A DNA stretch of 64,000 nucleotides, from positions 49,822,157 through 49,886,156 of the forward strand of contig NC_092797.1 of assembly GCF_918797505.1 (NCBI RefSeq), in the 5' to 3' direction. Below, piece by piece: positions 10,279 to 20,327 of the stretch. The stretch comes from Bemisia tabaci (taxonomy: Eukaryota > Arthropoda > Insecta > Hemiptera > Aleyrodidae). Position 1 is the first letter of the stretch. Each line of letters begins with the position of its first letter. The notes below the pieces were generated by a model. It saw only the letters and a program-made list of their open reading frames with translations. It searched no databases and was not told where the DNA came from. Made by a program: the position numbers and the translations under genes.

Positions 10279-10797
10279 CACTAAAAACGAGCTCAATGTT
10301 TGGACCCACAATTTAAACCAGTAACGTCATTCCACCAAAACCTTGAATTGGGGGGGGGGGGGGGGAGCGACCTGACATGATCCCTAAAATGATACCTAAA
10401 TAAAGATAAAATCAAGTTTTCAGCAATTTGATCAATTTGTTTAGTTTATTTAGGCCTCTTGAAACGCCGGGTATCGTGGCGGCCACAATCCAATTATCGC
10501 GCGATGCTTCTGTGGCGTTCCATCCATGCAGCCAGACGTTTTTACTTTTAACGTTATTTGTAATATTCGTTCTTTGCAAAATGTAATATTTTTTATTGTT
10601 CGTGACACTCGGAGAACCAATCAGTAAAACGTAAGTCGATCAGGATCAGGCATGGCTTCCTCAAATGTCTTTACTCTAGCGAGAAACAATTGTTAAGGGT
10701 TACATCCCTAAAATTGTGGTACTACCCCAATTTGTTGGATGATATGGACATTTTCAATTAATTTTGGTAGTACCGTAACTCATGCTGAAATAGAAGC
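10279..10797. other. Unassigned sequence with G16 run
   Basis: Contains a G16 run at 10350-10365. Also contains a GGTAGTACC-type palindromic pair near 10716-10775 resembling sequence at about 14385-14450. No gene recognised. Confidence 0.35.
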
Positions 10798-11062
10798 CAG
10801 GTAGTACTAAAATTGGCTGGCCGAAAATCAGTACATTTACAGTACTTTTCCAGTACATTCCCAAGAAATTCAGTACGTCCTCAACTGAAAAATGCGGTAC
10901 TTTTTCAGTACCTCCAAATATTTGACGAAATTCGAAAATGTTCAAAAATTTTAATTTCTACTTCAATTTGTGACAAAAATGACAAAAATTAAAAATTCCG
11001 GACCTTGTTGGGGAATTTTCGGACTTTTTCAGTACTTCCGGACCATCATCATAAAGTCGCGA

Positions 11063-11692
11063 TTATAGCGCCGCCTCGCGCTCTGCGACGCCCAATCGCC
11101 ATTGCCCCCTATCCTCCCAGAGATCATCAGGCAATTGGCACCTTCTGATCTCCTCCTCCACCCCTTGTCGCCAACCTTTCACAGGACGTCCACGCCGTCG
11201 CCTTCCGGGAGGAACCCAATCGAAGACCTGCTTGGGCAACCGATCATCTGCCATCCTTCGCACATGTCCATACCAGACCAACTGCTTGGACCTGATATCG
11301 TGCACGATGTCCTTTTCCACACCCATTATCTCGCGTACCCTTTCATTGCGGATACGCTCTCTTCTCGATATCCCAGCAGACCTTCGCCAAAAGTCCATCT
11401 CGGTTGCCCTAAGCATGTCTTCAGTTCTTTTCTTAAGTTGCCAGACCTCACTCCCGTAAGTTACGATACTCTTCACGATGACGTTGTAAATTTTCCTTTT
11501 GGTCTCCTTGGAGATACTCTGGTCCCAGAGAACCCCATTCAGCATCGCGATAGCTTTCCTGCCTTGCACATTCCGATCTTTAATGGCCCGATCCAAATTT
11601 CCGTCCTTAGTTAACCAAACTCCGAGATATTTATACTCTTCACAGTCCAGGATCTTCCGGCCATCCTCCAGTTCAATGCTTTGCTGATGCAT
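11063..11692 (-). pseudogene. Non-LTR reverse transcriptase, C-terminal part
   Basis: The 209-residue frame starts inside the protein: the first Met is at the inversion junction, not a real start. Residues 20-26 (YKYLGVW) are the YLG block that follows the catalytic palm of RTE-like enzymes. Residues 138-147 (LVWYGHVRRM) and a basic GRRRRGRP segment near 163-169 are typical of the C-terminal tail of insect RTE-like elements. The catalytic core is missing from this frame and lies inverted at 11695. The frame ends at a natural stop close to the element's 3' end. Non-functional remnant. Confidence 0.85.
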
Positions 11693-11694
11693 TT

Positions 11695-11910
11695 TTGCAG
11701 ATGCTGTTCGGAATGGGCGTCCCGCTACGTGAAGATGGCACCCTTTATACTCTGTGCTTTGCTGATGATCAGGTGGTAATAGCTCAGGACGAAGAAGATG
11801 CGAATTACATGACGCGGAAGCTAGTGGAAGTATACCGAAAGTGGGGAATGGAAGTAAATGTGGTTAAGACGGAGAAGTTGGTTATCGGTGGTGATCAGCA
11901 AAGCATTGAA
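11695..11910 (+). pseudogene. Reverse transcriptase palm fragment, inverted
   Basis: The frame contains FADD at residues 22-25, the catalytic aspartates of the reverse transcriptase palm, followed by a helix and a V.KTEKLVIGG segment. It then reads QQSIEL, the same residues that open the minus-strand fragment, and runs into host sequence and a stop. No upstream endonuclease or finger region is present, so the LINE is truncated. Orientation opposite to the neighbouring fragment is explained by 5' inversion. Confidence 0.85.
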
Positions 11911-11982
11911 CTTCCGGACCGCCTTTAAAAAATCAGTACTATTTCCGGACTTTCCAGAAATTCCGGACTTGTAGACACCCTG

Positions 11983-12209
11983 GGAGCGGAGATTTTAAAA
12001 CACCGCAACCGAGATACGCATTTCCGTAGTTACGGCCGGCGATATACTGTCCTCACACAATTTTAAGGTGGGACGCTTTTTAGTTTTTCAGTAAAAAATT
12101 TGAGTGGGACTCATGAGAAAAAAAGGAACACGCGATACGATAATAAGGCTAATTTTGTTTAATGTTGTCCAAAAACTGGTCAATATTTACGACAAGTCAT
12201 CGTTATTAC
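11983..12209. other. Unassigned sequence
   Basis: Contains CCGCAACCGAGATACGCAT, resembling an end block of the CGACGGTGAAACTGC MITE family, but no partner end. Otherwise featureless. Confidence 0.35.
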
Positions 12210-12510
12210 ACAGCCTGGCAACGCCAACAAAACTTCACGATCAGTAAGTTAGAATTTGTTAGCCAACGTGCATTAAAAACTTCACGATCAGTAAGTTAGA
12301 ATTTGTTAGCCAACGTGCATTAAAAATCAGCATAAGGCTGAAAATCTTAATACACAGGGAAAAAGCTCATACGAGCACAATTTTCCCTTAAAGAGATACG
12401 CTGTTTGGTACAACACTAGTTACGACCGATCAGGAAGGCGACATTTTCAGCTTTATGCTGATTATTGACGCTGGTTGGCTAAAAAATTCCAACTTTACGA
12501 CTCGTGCGTC
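12210..12510. repeat. Foldback with internal 47-bp duplication
   Basis: Left-arm blocks TTAGCCAACGTGCATTAA and AATCAGCATAAGGCTGAAAA pair with right-arm blocks near 12446-12500. Inside the left arm, a 47-bp unit starting AACTTCACGATCAGTAAG is perfectly duplicated in tandem (12231-12277 and 12278-12324). The perfect identity marks a recent local duplication in an older foldback. Confidence 0.75.
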
Positions 12511-12533
12511 TAACGCAATCAGTTTGAACTTCA

Positions 12534-12733
12534 CAGTGGCGTGACTAATCGATTATCGATATTTCTCCATTTGAAGCTAAGGTGAAAACTCGATGATCGA
12601 TATTTCTCCATTTAAAGCCATGGTGAAGAATCGATCACTAAGGTGTTCGTTGCGAACGCCACGTTTGTCGATCCTTTTCCATAGGTTTGAATGGCAGATC
12701 AATCGATACATCGCAAAGCACGCCACGCTACCG
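12534..12733. mobile_element. CAGTGGCGTGGCGTG-family MITE, copy 1
   Basis: The left end is CAGTGGCGTGACTAATCGAT and the right end ...AAAGCACGCCACGCTACCG. The core has AAGGTGTTCGTTGCGAACGC. A GATATTTCTCCATTT segment is duplicated inside, making it about 35 bp longer than sisters at 13773, 38569, 45615 and 46371. hAT-like by its CAGTGGCG end and by the duplication seen at 45615. Confidence 0.75.
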
Positions 12734-12952
12734 GACAAAATCTACGAAATCAAACGTCGGTTTCCCCGCGCCTCGGGGAGGAAGCGCACACAGCTCCCTC
12801 GCAAATTGAAAAACCTCGGCTGCCGACTCCGTAAAAAACGAGGACTTTCTCCGCGCCACGTTCGGGGAGTCTGCGGGCGGACTTGAAAGCACTAAACCCG
12901 CCCCGAACGTCGGAAACGTCGCCTGCGAGAGTGCTCGCCGGAATTGACAAAT
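12734..12952. other. Unassigned GC-rich segment
   Basis: GC-rich sequence with overlapping short frames on both strands. It contains an inverted pair (CGAGGACTTTCTCCGCGCC side against GGCGGACTTGAAAGC side is weak). No gene supported. Confidence 0.3.
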
Positions 12953-13074
12953 GGATGCATTTCTATCAAACGGAACTACGTGCATTAAGACATGAGCTCT
13001 GAGACCCGTAAGAATACGTGCACAAGAGGGCTCACGTCACAATGCGCATAGTTCCGTTTGATAGAGATGCGTCC
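12953..13074. mobile_element. 122-bp GGACGTATTTC palindrome, copy 1
   Basis: Starts GGATGCATTTCTATCAAACG and ends with the complement (TTTGATAGAGATGCGTCC). AAAT flanks both ends, a 4-bp duplication. The centre has CATGAGCTCTGAGACCC and AGGGCTCACGTC. Length is exactly 122 bp, as in the three sister copies. Confidence 0.88.
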
Positions 13075-13772
13075 AAATCATCACCCGCCGACGAAAAAAC
13101 ACCTAAACGCCATTCCTACCGCGCCCCAGCGAGCACGGGGTTAAACGGCCGTCGCGGCTCATGCTGAAGCGCCGTTACGCGGTTACGAGGGACGCGGCGA
13201 CGAAATCACGCGAATGTAAAGCACTCCCCGGCGCGGCGCACAGTGGATCCAGTCAATCAAAGGGTCGCACATAAAATGTTTGACAAAACTGCGAATTTCG
13301 ACGTTTATTTCGTCACATTTTAAAGTTCAAGGGGTGCTTTCAGAAGAAAATTTCACGAGGAAACCAGTGGATCCACTTTCAGAACCTCAAAGTTTCGTAT
13401 AAACGGAGTTATAAGCGTTTGAAGTTTCCGAATTTCGTCCGGCCTACCCCGTTAACACGGTCCACTGTGCGGCGCCGCGCTCGGGCTCTCTATTATCCCC
13501 CGGTAACTTCATCTCCTTTTCCTGAATTATCCCTGCCTCCCGGCTTATCCCGTTACATCAATATTGTTTTATCGCCGTCCTCCCCGGCCGGGTGGGTCCA
13601 CCGGGGGGGGGGGGGGGGGGGGCTCCCGAAAGTTGGGAAGTTTTCACGCGCGTCTGCAATAATCCTCGCGGTGAATGGGAACCGATGTCTCGGGTAATTT
13701 ATGTCGATGCTTTTAGGGAGGTGTTACGGCGAGCGCGTCCGACCTGCGATTCGATTGCTGGATCGTTATCGA
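13075..13772. other. Unassigned GC-rich sequence with G20 run
   Basis: Includes a G20 run at 13603-13622 and generally high CpG. Short frames read through the homopolymer and look like composition artefacts. No splice-supported exon was found. Confidence 0.4.
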
Positions 13773-13936
13773 CAGTGGCGTGGCATGCTTCGATATATAT
13801 CGACATTTCCCCCTTTGAAGCTATGGTAAAGAATCGATAATTAAGGTGTTCGTTGCGAGCACCCTGGTTATCGATCTTTTTCCACGGGTTGAAATGGCAG
13901 ATCAATCGATTTATCGTAAAGCACGCCACGCTACTG
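13773..13936. mobile_element. CAGTGGCGTGGCGTG-family MITE, copy 2
   Basis: 164 bp from CAGTGGCGTGGCATGCTTCG to ...GCACGCCACGCTACTG. Core AAGGTGTTCGTTGCGAGCAC. A similar ATCGTT(T)ATCGA string lies at both flanks, but it is part of ATCGAT-rich DNA, so I do not call a duplication. Confidence 0.75.
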
Positions 13937-14120
13937 ATCGTTTATCGAATGATCCTGATCGATAACTCCCTATCTTAACGATGATATATATCGATCGAGG
14001 TGATTCGATATCGATTCGATAATCGAGGCGCTGGGCCGGGATCGTTGGGAAGATATCGATCGATAGATAGCGAGGCTGAGATAAGGGATGAATCGATGGA
14101 GGTCATTCGATAATCGAGAG
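13937..14120. repeat. ATCGAT-rich foldback
   Basis: TTTATCGAATGATCCTGATC pairs with GATCGAGGTGATTCGATATC across an AACTCCCTATCTT loop. It resembles the cleaner foldback at 20227-20327. It continues into further ATCGAT-rich sequence to about 14110. Old copy; limits approximate. Confidence 0.5.
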
Positions 14121-14569
14121 GGAGGGGGTGGGGGGTCTCGATGGGGCCATTTTTAAGTCGGCGAGCACTCAAACACCGGCTGCTCCTCCGTGGGATGTGT
14201 GCGTGCGACCCCCGAGAAAACCAAGATGTGTGTGTTCTCCGAGGGAACGTAGATTCTGCGAGGGGAATAAAGATTTGTGAAGATGTGTTACCACCTGCCT
14301 GGATATCCGACCGCTGGAGACCCTTTCCAGTGAGCACGGGAACAAGAGCGCGGGGTCGGTGGATAATATGGACAAATCCCATTGATAATGGTAGTACCCC
14401 CATTAACTGTGACAGTACCCCAATTTAGGTTAGTAACCCAAATGTTGCGGTACTATGTTTTTATTATAAAGAGGCCGCATCAACAATCAACATCAAGTCT
14501 TAAAAAGATTCTTGACGTAGAGAGAAAAATTACAAAAGTTTTCAGAAAAATGACATTGAGGAGTTTTCC
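14121..14569. other. Unassigned sequence
   Basis: GC-rich to about 14370. Then a GGTAGTACC/CAGTACCCC-rich stretch (14385-14450) resembling 10716-10775. No gene recognised. Confidence 0.35.
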
Positions 14570-14650
14570 ACGTAGGAAAAAAGTATGACAGGAAATCTGC
14601 AACGTCGCAAATCGAGATGCGCGTTTCTGCAGTTCCACCATCGACACGCC
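14570..14650. repeat. Fragment of CGACGGTGAAACTGC MITE
   Basis: AAGTATGACAGGAAATCTGC, then CAACGTCGCAAATCGAGATG and GCAGTTCCACCATCGAC match the right half of the family member at 5764-6042. The left half is missing. Confidence 0.6.
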
Positions 14651-14922
14651 CTAGAATGTAAACAAAATCGCAGAAAGTTAAAAGACATTATGGTTCCTAG
14701 ATTTGTTTTCCTAATGTAAAAAAATCGTTGAAAGTTTAAAGGCTTTATGGCGCCTGGATTTATTTTTTATTCCTTCTTTTTTAGCGTTTTTCAAAATCAT
14801 GAGGAAAACTTTAACAACTTAAATCGCGCGATCTGATTCTGTGTGGTTAATAAAGCCCATCAGCATTATTACGATTTCTGCGAGGTCGAATGTTAATGAA
14901 CAGTGCAATAAAAGAATTAATT
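14651..14922. other. Unassigned AT-rich sequence
   Basis: A diverged direct repeat (AATCG...GAAAGTT.AA...TTATGG.(T/G)CCT.GATTT) occurs near 14667-14705 and 14725-14765. Nothing coding. Confidence 0.35.
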
Positions 14923-15044
14923 GGACGTATTTCTGCCAAACGGAACTATGTGCATTATGACGTGAGCCCTGTAATGCATTTATTCTTATGGGTCTCAGAG
15001 CTCATGTCTTAATGCACATAGTTCCGTTTGGCAGAAGTACGTCC
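14923..15044. mobile_element. 122-bp GGACGTATTTC palindrome, copy 2
   Basis: Starts GGACGTATTTCTGCCAAACG and ends with the complement finishing AGAAGTACGTCC. AATT flanks both ends (14919-14922 and 15045-15048). Exactly 122 bp with the shared GAGCCCTG and GGTCTCAGAGCTCATG centre. Confidence 0.88.
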
Positions 15045-15495
15045 AATTATTCTCCTATAGTTTATCGGATGGGGCTTTTTTTCTTACACCCCTGTATCTG
15101 AACTTTATGCCCTCTCCTCTGAATGAAAACAACCACGCTACGCCAATCATTGCTGGCAAAAAAGCTTATAAAGTGGCCTTTATTTTAAAACAAGGCAACA
15201 GTGTAAAGTTTCGATGCGCACCTGTAGAGCTTACGTCTGAAAAACCTACTTTACCCACTTTGAGCATAAGGAAATTGACACTATCCTGGGACCAGATTTT
15301 CTCCGGTGAAGGAATCTAAAACCTCCCACCGAAGGGAAAGAGCTGTTCAAATGCAACCCATTTTTCGGAAAAGATAATCCGGCACAGATTCGGCGACCCA
15401 CTTAGATTTACTGAGCGAGAAAGCTTGTCCATTTGTCTTCTACGTGAATATTTTTATTTCGATCGTTTGATACGCTCCGGTTTATACACCTCCAG
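15045..15495. other. Unassigned sequence
   Basis: A 70-residue open frame at 15107-15319 (+) has no recognisable domain and no splice support. I leave it uncalled. Confidence 0.35.
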
Positions 15496-15769
15496 CGGGC
15501 CGATTATTGAAATTTATAGACAAAATCATAGACAAAGAAGATATAAGGAGTATAGAGCGATCATATTGGTTGAAATGGGTGGTTCTTATAGAGTAAGGGG
15601 GTAAATGATGGACTAACTATCGGGTCTCTCGTGGGCTGCCGTTAGTTAGTCTATTACCTACGTCCTTATTTGTCCATCGCAACCACCCGCTTCCACCAAT
15701 AGGATCCCTCCATATCTTTTTTGTCTTCTTTGTCCATTGCTTTGTCTATCAATTTCAAAAATCAGCCCG
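15496..15769. repeat. Foldback with ~125-bp arms
   Basis: Starts CGGGCCGATTATTGAAATTT and ends with the complement of CGGGCTGATTTTTGAAATTG. Arms share ATAGACAAA, GACAAAGAAGA, TATTGGT and GGGTGG blocks and close on AGTCCA/AGTTAGTC near the centre. Identity is moderate, so it is old. No terminal signature links it to another family. Confidence 0.65.
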
Positions 15770-16113
15770 CAGTTCTTGATGAAAGCTGTTTCACGAGTAA
15801 GCCATCGTAAATCGTAATATGTGAAAACGTTTGACTGTTTATCAAACTTGACAACATTGCATGGCAATTTACCCGGGCGGAGAGAGTGTTGCAACACGAG
15901 TCTCTCCGCAAGATCTTTCAGGGCTGACATAATTTTTATGTGAATTTTGTGTAGGATATAGTAACTGGAATAAATCGATTTGACCTGCGTCACATCCTCA
16001 CCGGATGAATAACTCAGGAATCCCGAGGGAGAAATGAGAAATGAATGTCACAGGGGTGAATGAATTTTTTTTTAAGGGAATTAATCGCACGGAAAAAGCA
16101 ACCCACATCAGAT
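15770..16113. other. Unassigned sequence
   Basis: Nothing coding or repeated recognised. Confidence 0.4.
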
Positions 16114-16235
16114 CGTCGCCCTCCTGACATAAGGGCGTAAGCATACTCTGCAATTAACCCTATCGTCCATTCGTTTCAAAGCTTTTCCGGGCTCATCTCA
16201 ATGTGTAGTTATGCCCTCATGTCAGCCAAGCGATG
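16114..16235. mobile_element. CGTCGCTCC 122-bp palindrome, copy 2
   Basis: Starts CGTCGCCCTCCTGACATAAG and ends ...CATGTCAGCCAAGCGATG. AGAT flanks both ends. Exactly 122 bp. Centre TTCCGGGCTCATCTC resembles the other 122-bp palindrome family. Confidence 0.85.
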
Positions 16236-16322
16236 AGATGTTGCCAGTATATAGCTGATATCTCCCGAGCACCCACGCATAACCAAAGAGGAAAAAACCA
16301 GAGCACGACACCAACCTATATA

Positions 16323-16564
16323 CTGCTGCGCTAAGGAAAAACGTGTACATTTTTGGACGTTGCTAAATTTTTTCCGATAAAATACGATTTCCCTCGCAAA
16401 CTTATGCATTTTTTGGAGAATTTTGCTCAGACTTCAATGATTCAGGGTTACCGCAAAATTCAGAGAAAACTTTTCATGACTTTACACAAAAATAACTTTT
16501 TTATTGAAGCAATTCGACAACATTTGAATGGTTACTTATACGGCGTTCTTTCTTATTACGGCAG
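16323..16564. mobile_element. CTGCCG-family MITE
   Basis: Left end CTGCTGCGCTAAGGAAAAAC. Right end ...CTTATTACGGCAG. TATA flanks both ends (16319-16322 and 16565-16568). Length 242 bp, with TTGC/GACAACATT anchors and AATGGTTACTTATACGGCG before the right end. Confidence 0.82.
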
Positions 16565-17731
16565 TATATTTATCTAGTTTTCTCTGATAGGATTGTGAGG
16601 AAATGTAAATAAAACAAAATATATGTTTAGTCAAAATGAAGTAAAAAAGAAATAAATGAAAATAAAATTTAAAAACCAAACGATAAAAATAATAATTGTG
16701 ATTCGCAAGCCACTTTCCAAATGGAACTACTCATCTTTTTGCTTCAGAAACATTTTGCAGTAGACACATTACAGAATGATGTAGACGCATGTATGCTGTA
16801 AAGAACTGTTTTTAACGTGTATTACAGTTCATTTTAGCATAAATACGGCCAATTCAAGGTTCGGCAGCAACATTTCTTGACTTTTCAAGGCTGAATAAAT
16901 TTGTCTGCATTAAGAAAAAAAATTCAGTCCTGTAAACCGTAGTTTGTCGTTTTGTAGTTAGCAACAGTAGGGGCCGCAGCTTTTAGTTCAGGAGAGCAAT
17001 GGTGTAATTTATTCAAACGGTAAAAGCATTTTTCGGAAAGTGGACCAAGTTGCAATAAAAGTTGGTAAATAGTATAATTCAGCGGCACAATATGCAACTC
17101 TGGAATTAAATTACGGTGGAAGACAAACGAGTAGAGCGCAGTTAGGAATGTATGCGGCTAACACTAAATGTAAGCGAATTTAATTATAACGACTGGATAC
17201 AACTATTCGACCTTTACGGATGTCCGTATTGCATACGCACAGATTTGAAGGCGTTTTAACGCCGCAGACACTCAATCGCTTCACCCGCGGGTGTACTGTA
17301 CTGCTAGGATAGAAAATGACAGAGCGCTTTAAACTACATTCTATTTTTTAAGGTTTATGCTACAGAGACAGTTCTTATAGGCATGAAAAGTTGCGCACAG
17401 GCGTCAGATGAGAATATCTTCCGTGCCTTACTTTTGATATCACGGTGTGCTGATCATGAATTAATCGTATGTAGAGGAGCTATTCGTGCTAAAAAGATGT
17501 ACTTGTAGTATAAACGAAGAATTAAATGCTCTCGGTCCTTTTGGATCCTTGCAGTGCTGTCTCAATTCATGCAACCAAGTTTTTCTATAGTTTGGTTTGG
17601 TTTGAAAGTTCGGTTGCATAAACTGAGAGCGCGATCGATGTAGAACTCTATACTTTACGGTTCGTACAACCAAAATTCCGTTGTTAGGGGACTTTTCAAG
17701 AAGTTGTGATCATACATCCCATACTCACATA
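16565..17731. other. Unassigned AT-rich sequence
   Basis: Contains TACGGATGTCCGTATTGCAT at 17217-17236, resembling GTATGCAACACGGACATCCG motifs at about 25426 and 43218. No gene recognised. Confidence 0.4.
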
Positions 17732-17985
17732 CTGCTGTGGTAAGTAAAAGCGCCCGGTGAACATTCGGGAGTTGCAAATTTAGCCCGAGAGAATATATAT
17801 ATATTCGAGGACAATTCTGCATTATTTTCCGTAGAATTTTTAGATGGTTCAGTTTAAATTGCGAGAAAATTTTTCTGAAAATTTTGAAGAACAATGTTCA
17901 TAACTCTTATAGAAAACTTGCGTTTTATTAAGAGAATTATGGCAACGTCTGATGGCTCATACGACGTTCTTCCGTAGCACGACAG
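17732..17985. mobile_element. CTGCCG-family MITE, diverged
   Basis: Left end CTGCTGTGGTAAGTAAAAGC. Right end ...CCGTAGCACGACAG. 254 bp with GTTGC and GGCAACGTCTGATGGC anchors. Flanks CATA and CAGA match in three of four positions. Contains a short (TA)n stretch. Confidence 0.7.
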
Positions 17986-18372
17986 CAGAACAAACCAACC
18001 TATTCCTAAGATCATATTTTTCCCCTGTCTTCGACCTTTTTGTGCGTAAGGTAAGAAACCAAAGAATATCAGGAGGAATATCGACCTTGAGCTGTCAAAA
18101 TTGAAGTGCGCGCCGTGGGACCTGCAAACGACAGCATGCTCAAGTAAAGCAGCATGCGAGCAAGGCTCGTGTAGGTGCGTATGCTCACTTGACCCCTCGC
18201 ATCTGTCAGAGCAAAACCGCCGAACTTCCATAAGGCTCCCATGGGAGTTGAGTGGTTCTTCCGTAAAAATAAATACGAACCTTTCCATCATTTTCTTCGT
18301 CCGTGTTCTTTCACGCTCGACCGGGCATTAATTCGGTTTGTTCTGCGGTGTCAGAGAATCGAGCTGAGAGTT
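17986..18372. other. Possible element with CAGAACAAACC ends
   Basis: CAGAACAAACC at 17987 is mirrored by GGTTTGTTCTG near 18337, about 360 bp apart. No inner pairing or duplication supports it. The interior has a GC-rich 145-residue minus-strand frame without a known motif. Confidence 0.25.
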
Positions 18373-18624
18373 CTGCCGTCCTAAGGAAAACCGCCGTATG
18401 AACCTTCAGGCGTTGCCAGATTTCCTTTGATAAAACACGAATTTCCTGTCGAACTTGTGAATATTTTTATTCACATTTTTCAGGTAATTTTGTTCGCGTT
18501 TTCACCTACAGTCCCTGAAAATTTCACTGAAAATATTCATAACTTTCCTCAAAAGTAAATATTTCATTGAAGAAAATTTGGCAACTCTTGAATGCTCATA
18601 CGGCGTTATTCCTTAGCGCGGCAG
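18373..18624. mobile_element. CTGCCG-family MITE, intact copy
   Basis: Ends CTGCCGTCCTAAGGAAAACC and ...CCTTAGCGCGGCAG. AGTT flanks both ends (18369-18372 and 18625-18628). 252 bp. High similarity to the copy at 9076-9328. Confidence 0.87.
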
Positions 18625-19310
18625 AGTTGCTCGAATCGCTGAATGTTTAAATCTTTGTCATTATCTGATGGTCTCTGGAATATGTGCTTTCTTACGGAGC
18701 TCAGAGCTCATCAAGAAATTTACGTTCGAGGTTTTAGCGTCGACTGATCCCCTCTTCCCATACCAACTCTCCGACCCCTCTGTTTTTTCGGCCTGTGTGT
18801 TCCTATTCGAAGTGGAGAGGGGCGAAAGAAGCAAACTTTTCTCAACGATCGAGGGGAGATTTTGGACTCTGCGTCAAACTTTTGAGTGAATAAAAAACAC
18901 GCTTTCACTTTTCCACCGCTGATTATCTTCATTGTCCGGGAAAACGCTGCCATGCAGCGAGGCCTTTGCGATCGGAACCTTCGAAAAACATCTCGACGTT
19001 TCATCACCTTATTCTTTTTGTTGGCAAAGGAAACCCGAGAACTTGAGACGTGGAATCCACTCGCAGAGTGAGTAAACATATTCGGAAACTTGAGAAACTA
19101 ATTAACGAAGTGGCTGGTTGGTCAGTTTAGATAAAGGAAAGTTTGGATACTCGTAGGTCATCACACCGGAGGAGCTTATTTAGACACTTCTCATTTGCGA
19201 AAATTGATTGAGTAAACATACAAATGTCAAGTGAATGCTACCACAAGTCGTACTCTGTAATTGATTTTTAGTGTTTACATTATAAATATTTTCTAACGGC
19301 TTACGTACTC
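18625..19310. other. Unassigned sequence
   Basis: A 119-residue minus-strand frame (18720-19079) has no recognisable domain. No repeats identified. Confidence 0.4.
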
Positions 19311-19317
19311 TGCTGAG

Positions 19318-19628
19318 TAGAGTCCCTTTATACTGAGAGTCAAGACAACACCCTCATGGAGTCACAAACGGGAATAAAGATTACACAAATTGAACGTTTT
19401 TCGTAATCTTTGATCGGCTCATTCTTAAATTCCTTTCTCCGTTCCTTCTCTCATTCCGTTTGTTCCTTGTCGAACCCGAAATTCCTCGGTCCATTCCAGA
19501 TTATAATCTTTGCAATTGGTGAAAATGTAATCTTCATTCCCGTTTGTGACACTGTGAAGGCCTAAAATCCGGTTAACCAATCAGAAATGGATTCGCATTG
19601 TCTTGACTCTCAGTATAAAGGGACTCTA
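19318..19628 (-). mobile_element. TAGAGTCCC-ended MITE, copy 2
   Basis: A 311-bp copy in the opposite orientation to 6916-7227 and closely similar throughout. TGCTGAG flanks both ends (19311-19317 and 19629-19635), a 7-bp direct duplication with no longer flanking repeat. This supports a 7-bp target duplication for the family. Confidence 0.87.
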
Positions 19629-19635
19629 TGCTGAG

Positions 19636-19978
19636 AAGGAGCACGAGGAAGGGGTCCAAAAATTGTATACGTGTATGGGAAGAAAAAGATTCCTTCAAAA
19701 TGAGTTTGGATAATCCAGAGTTTACTAAACGTGTAAATTTGAGAATAAGTAGCCTCTTTTTTTCTGATATCAGTACAGGCAGAGCTATTGAAAGGCCAAT
19801 ATCCGTAGATTTCAATGATCGTGAAGATATAATTTCTGTGCGGTTCCTTATTTGTTTCGATCTTCTCTCTTCAAATATTGCAGAGAATACTTGCTGATAT
19901 GCCAAGGTAATGTTTTCTGAATTTCGGTCATTTATAACGCAGATTGCGAGGGAAGAAGTGAATTTCAGATTTTCTCTG
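19636..19978. other. Unassigned sequence
   Basis: Overlapping frames on both strands (19628-19897 + and 19573-19905 -), neither with a known motif. The plus frame starts inside the MITE's duplication, which argues against a gene. Confidence 0.35.
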
Positions 19979-20171
19979 TGTCGTCACCTTTCGGCCGAAG
20001 TATCACAAGTGCCATGCGACGTTTAAAAATTCCCGTCGCCATTTCATGTTTTTTACAAAAAAAATTGTCCAACGAAGCTGTCCGAAAATTTGTCTGTACA
20101 AAAATAAAATGGCGGCGGAAATTTTGAAAGTTGCATGGCGCTTGTGATACTTCGGCTGGTAGGTAACGACA
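19979..20171. repeat. Foldback element
   Basis: The left arm contains CCGAAGTATCACAAGTGCCA and the right arm its near-complement TGGCGCTTGTGATACTTCGG. Pairing extends through CGTCGCCATTT against AAATGGCGGCGG. Total 193 bp. No family sister seen in the window. Confidence 0.75.
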
Positions 20172-20226
20172 TGAAGAATGCATAGAAGAGTCTATCTTTT
20201 CGATTGTCTTTATACATCCCAGCGCC

Positions 20227-20327
20227 TCGATTGTTGAATCGTTTATCGAATGAATTCGATCGATAACTCCCTATCTTCACAATGCTATATATCGATCAAG
20301 GTCATTCGATAACGATTCAACAATCGA
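20227..20327. repeat. TCGATTGTTGAATCG foldback
   Basis: TCGATTGTTGAATCGTTTAT pairs with ATAACGATTCAACAATCGA. Inner TCGATCGATA pairs with TATCGATCA around AACTCCCTATCTTCACA. The loop and arms resemble 13937-14040, so it is a small repeated family. Confidence 0.75.

Larger units (their letters stand above)
11045..11910 (-). mobile_element. 5'-inverted RTE-like LINE insertion
   Basis: A perfect 10-bp duplication CTTCCGGACC brackets the insertion (11035-11044 and 11911-11920). The minus-strand part encodes the C-terminal region of a non-LTR reverse transcriptase. The adjacent plus-strand part encodes the upstream catalytic region, so the 5' segment is inverted against the 3' segment, the hallmark of twin priming. 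A 19-bp stretch starting ATCAGCAAAG is present at the outer end of the inverted part and the start of the other. The 3' end is very short after the stop and finishes in ATGATGATGG, in keeping with RTE-type tails. The clade is tentative. Confidence 0.85.
10798..11982. mobile_element. CAGGG-type element, CCGGAC/CAGTAC words, split by LINE
   Basis: The right end is ...CCGGACTTGTAGACACCCTG. The left end is decayed (CCAGGTAGTACT). The interior is made of TTCCGGACTTT and CAGTAC words. It matches the complement of the intact copy at 43507-43815. A LINE at 11045-11910 interrupts it, and the sequence either side of that LINE aligns continuously with the uninterrupted copy. Confidence 0.75.

Noticed and set aside
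11102..11614. 170-residue plus-strand frame
   Set aside because: It is the antisense of the reverse transcriptase fragment and has no features of its own.
13773..13948. 11-12-bp target duplication ATCGTT(T)ATCGA
   Set aside because: The string is common in the surrounding ATCGAT-rich sequence and one copy has an extra base, so it is not reliable evidence of insertion.
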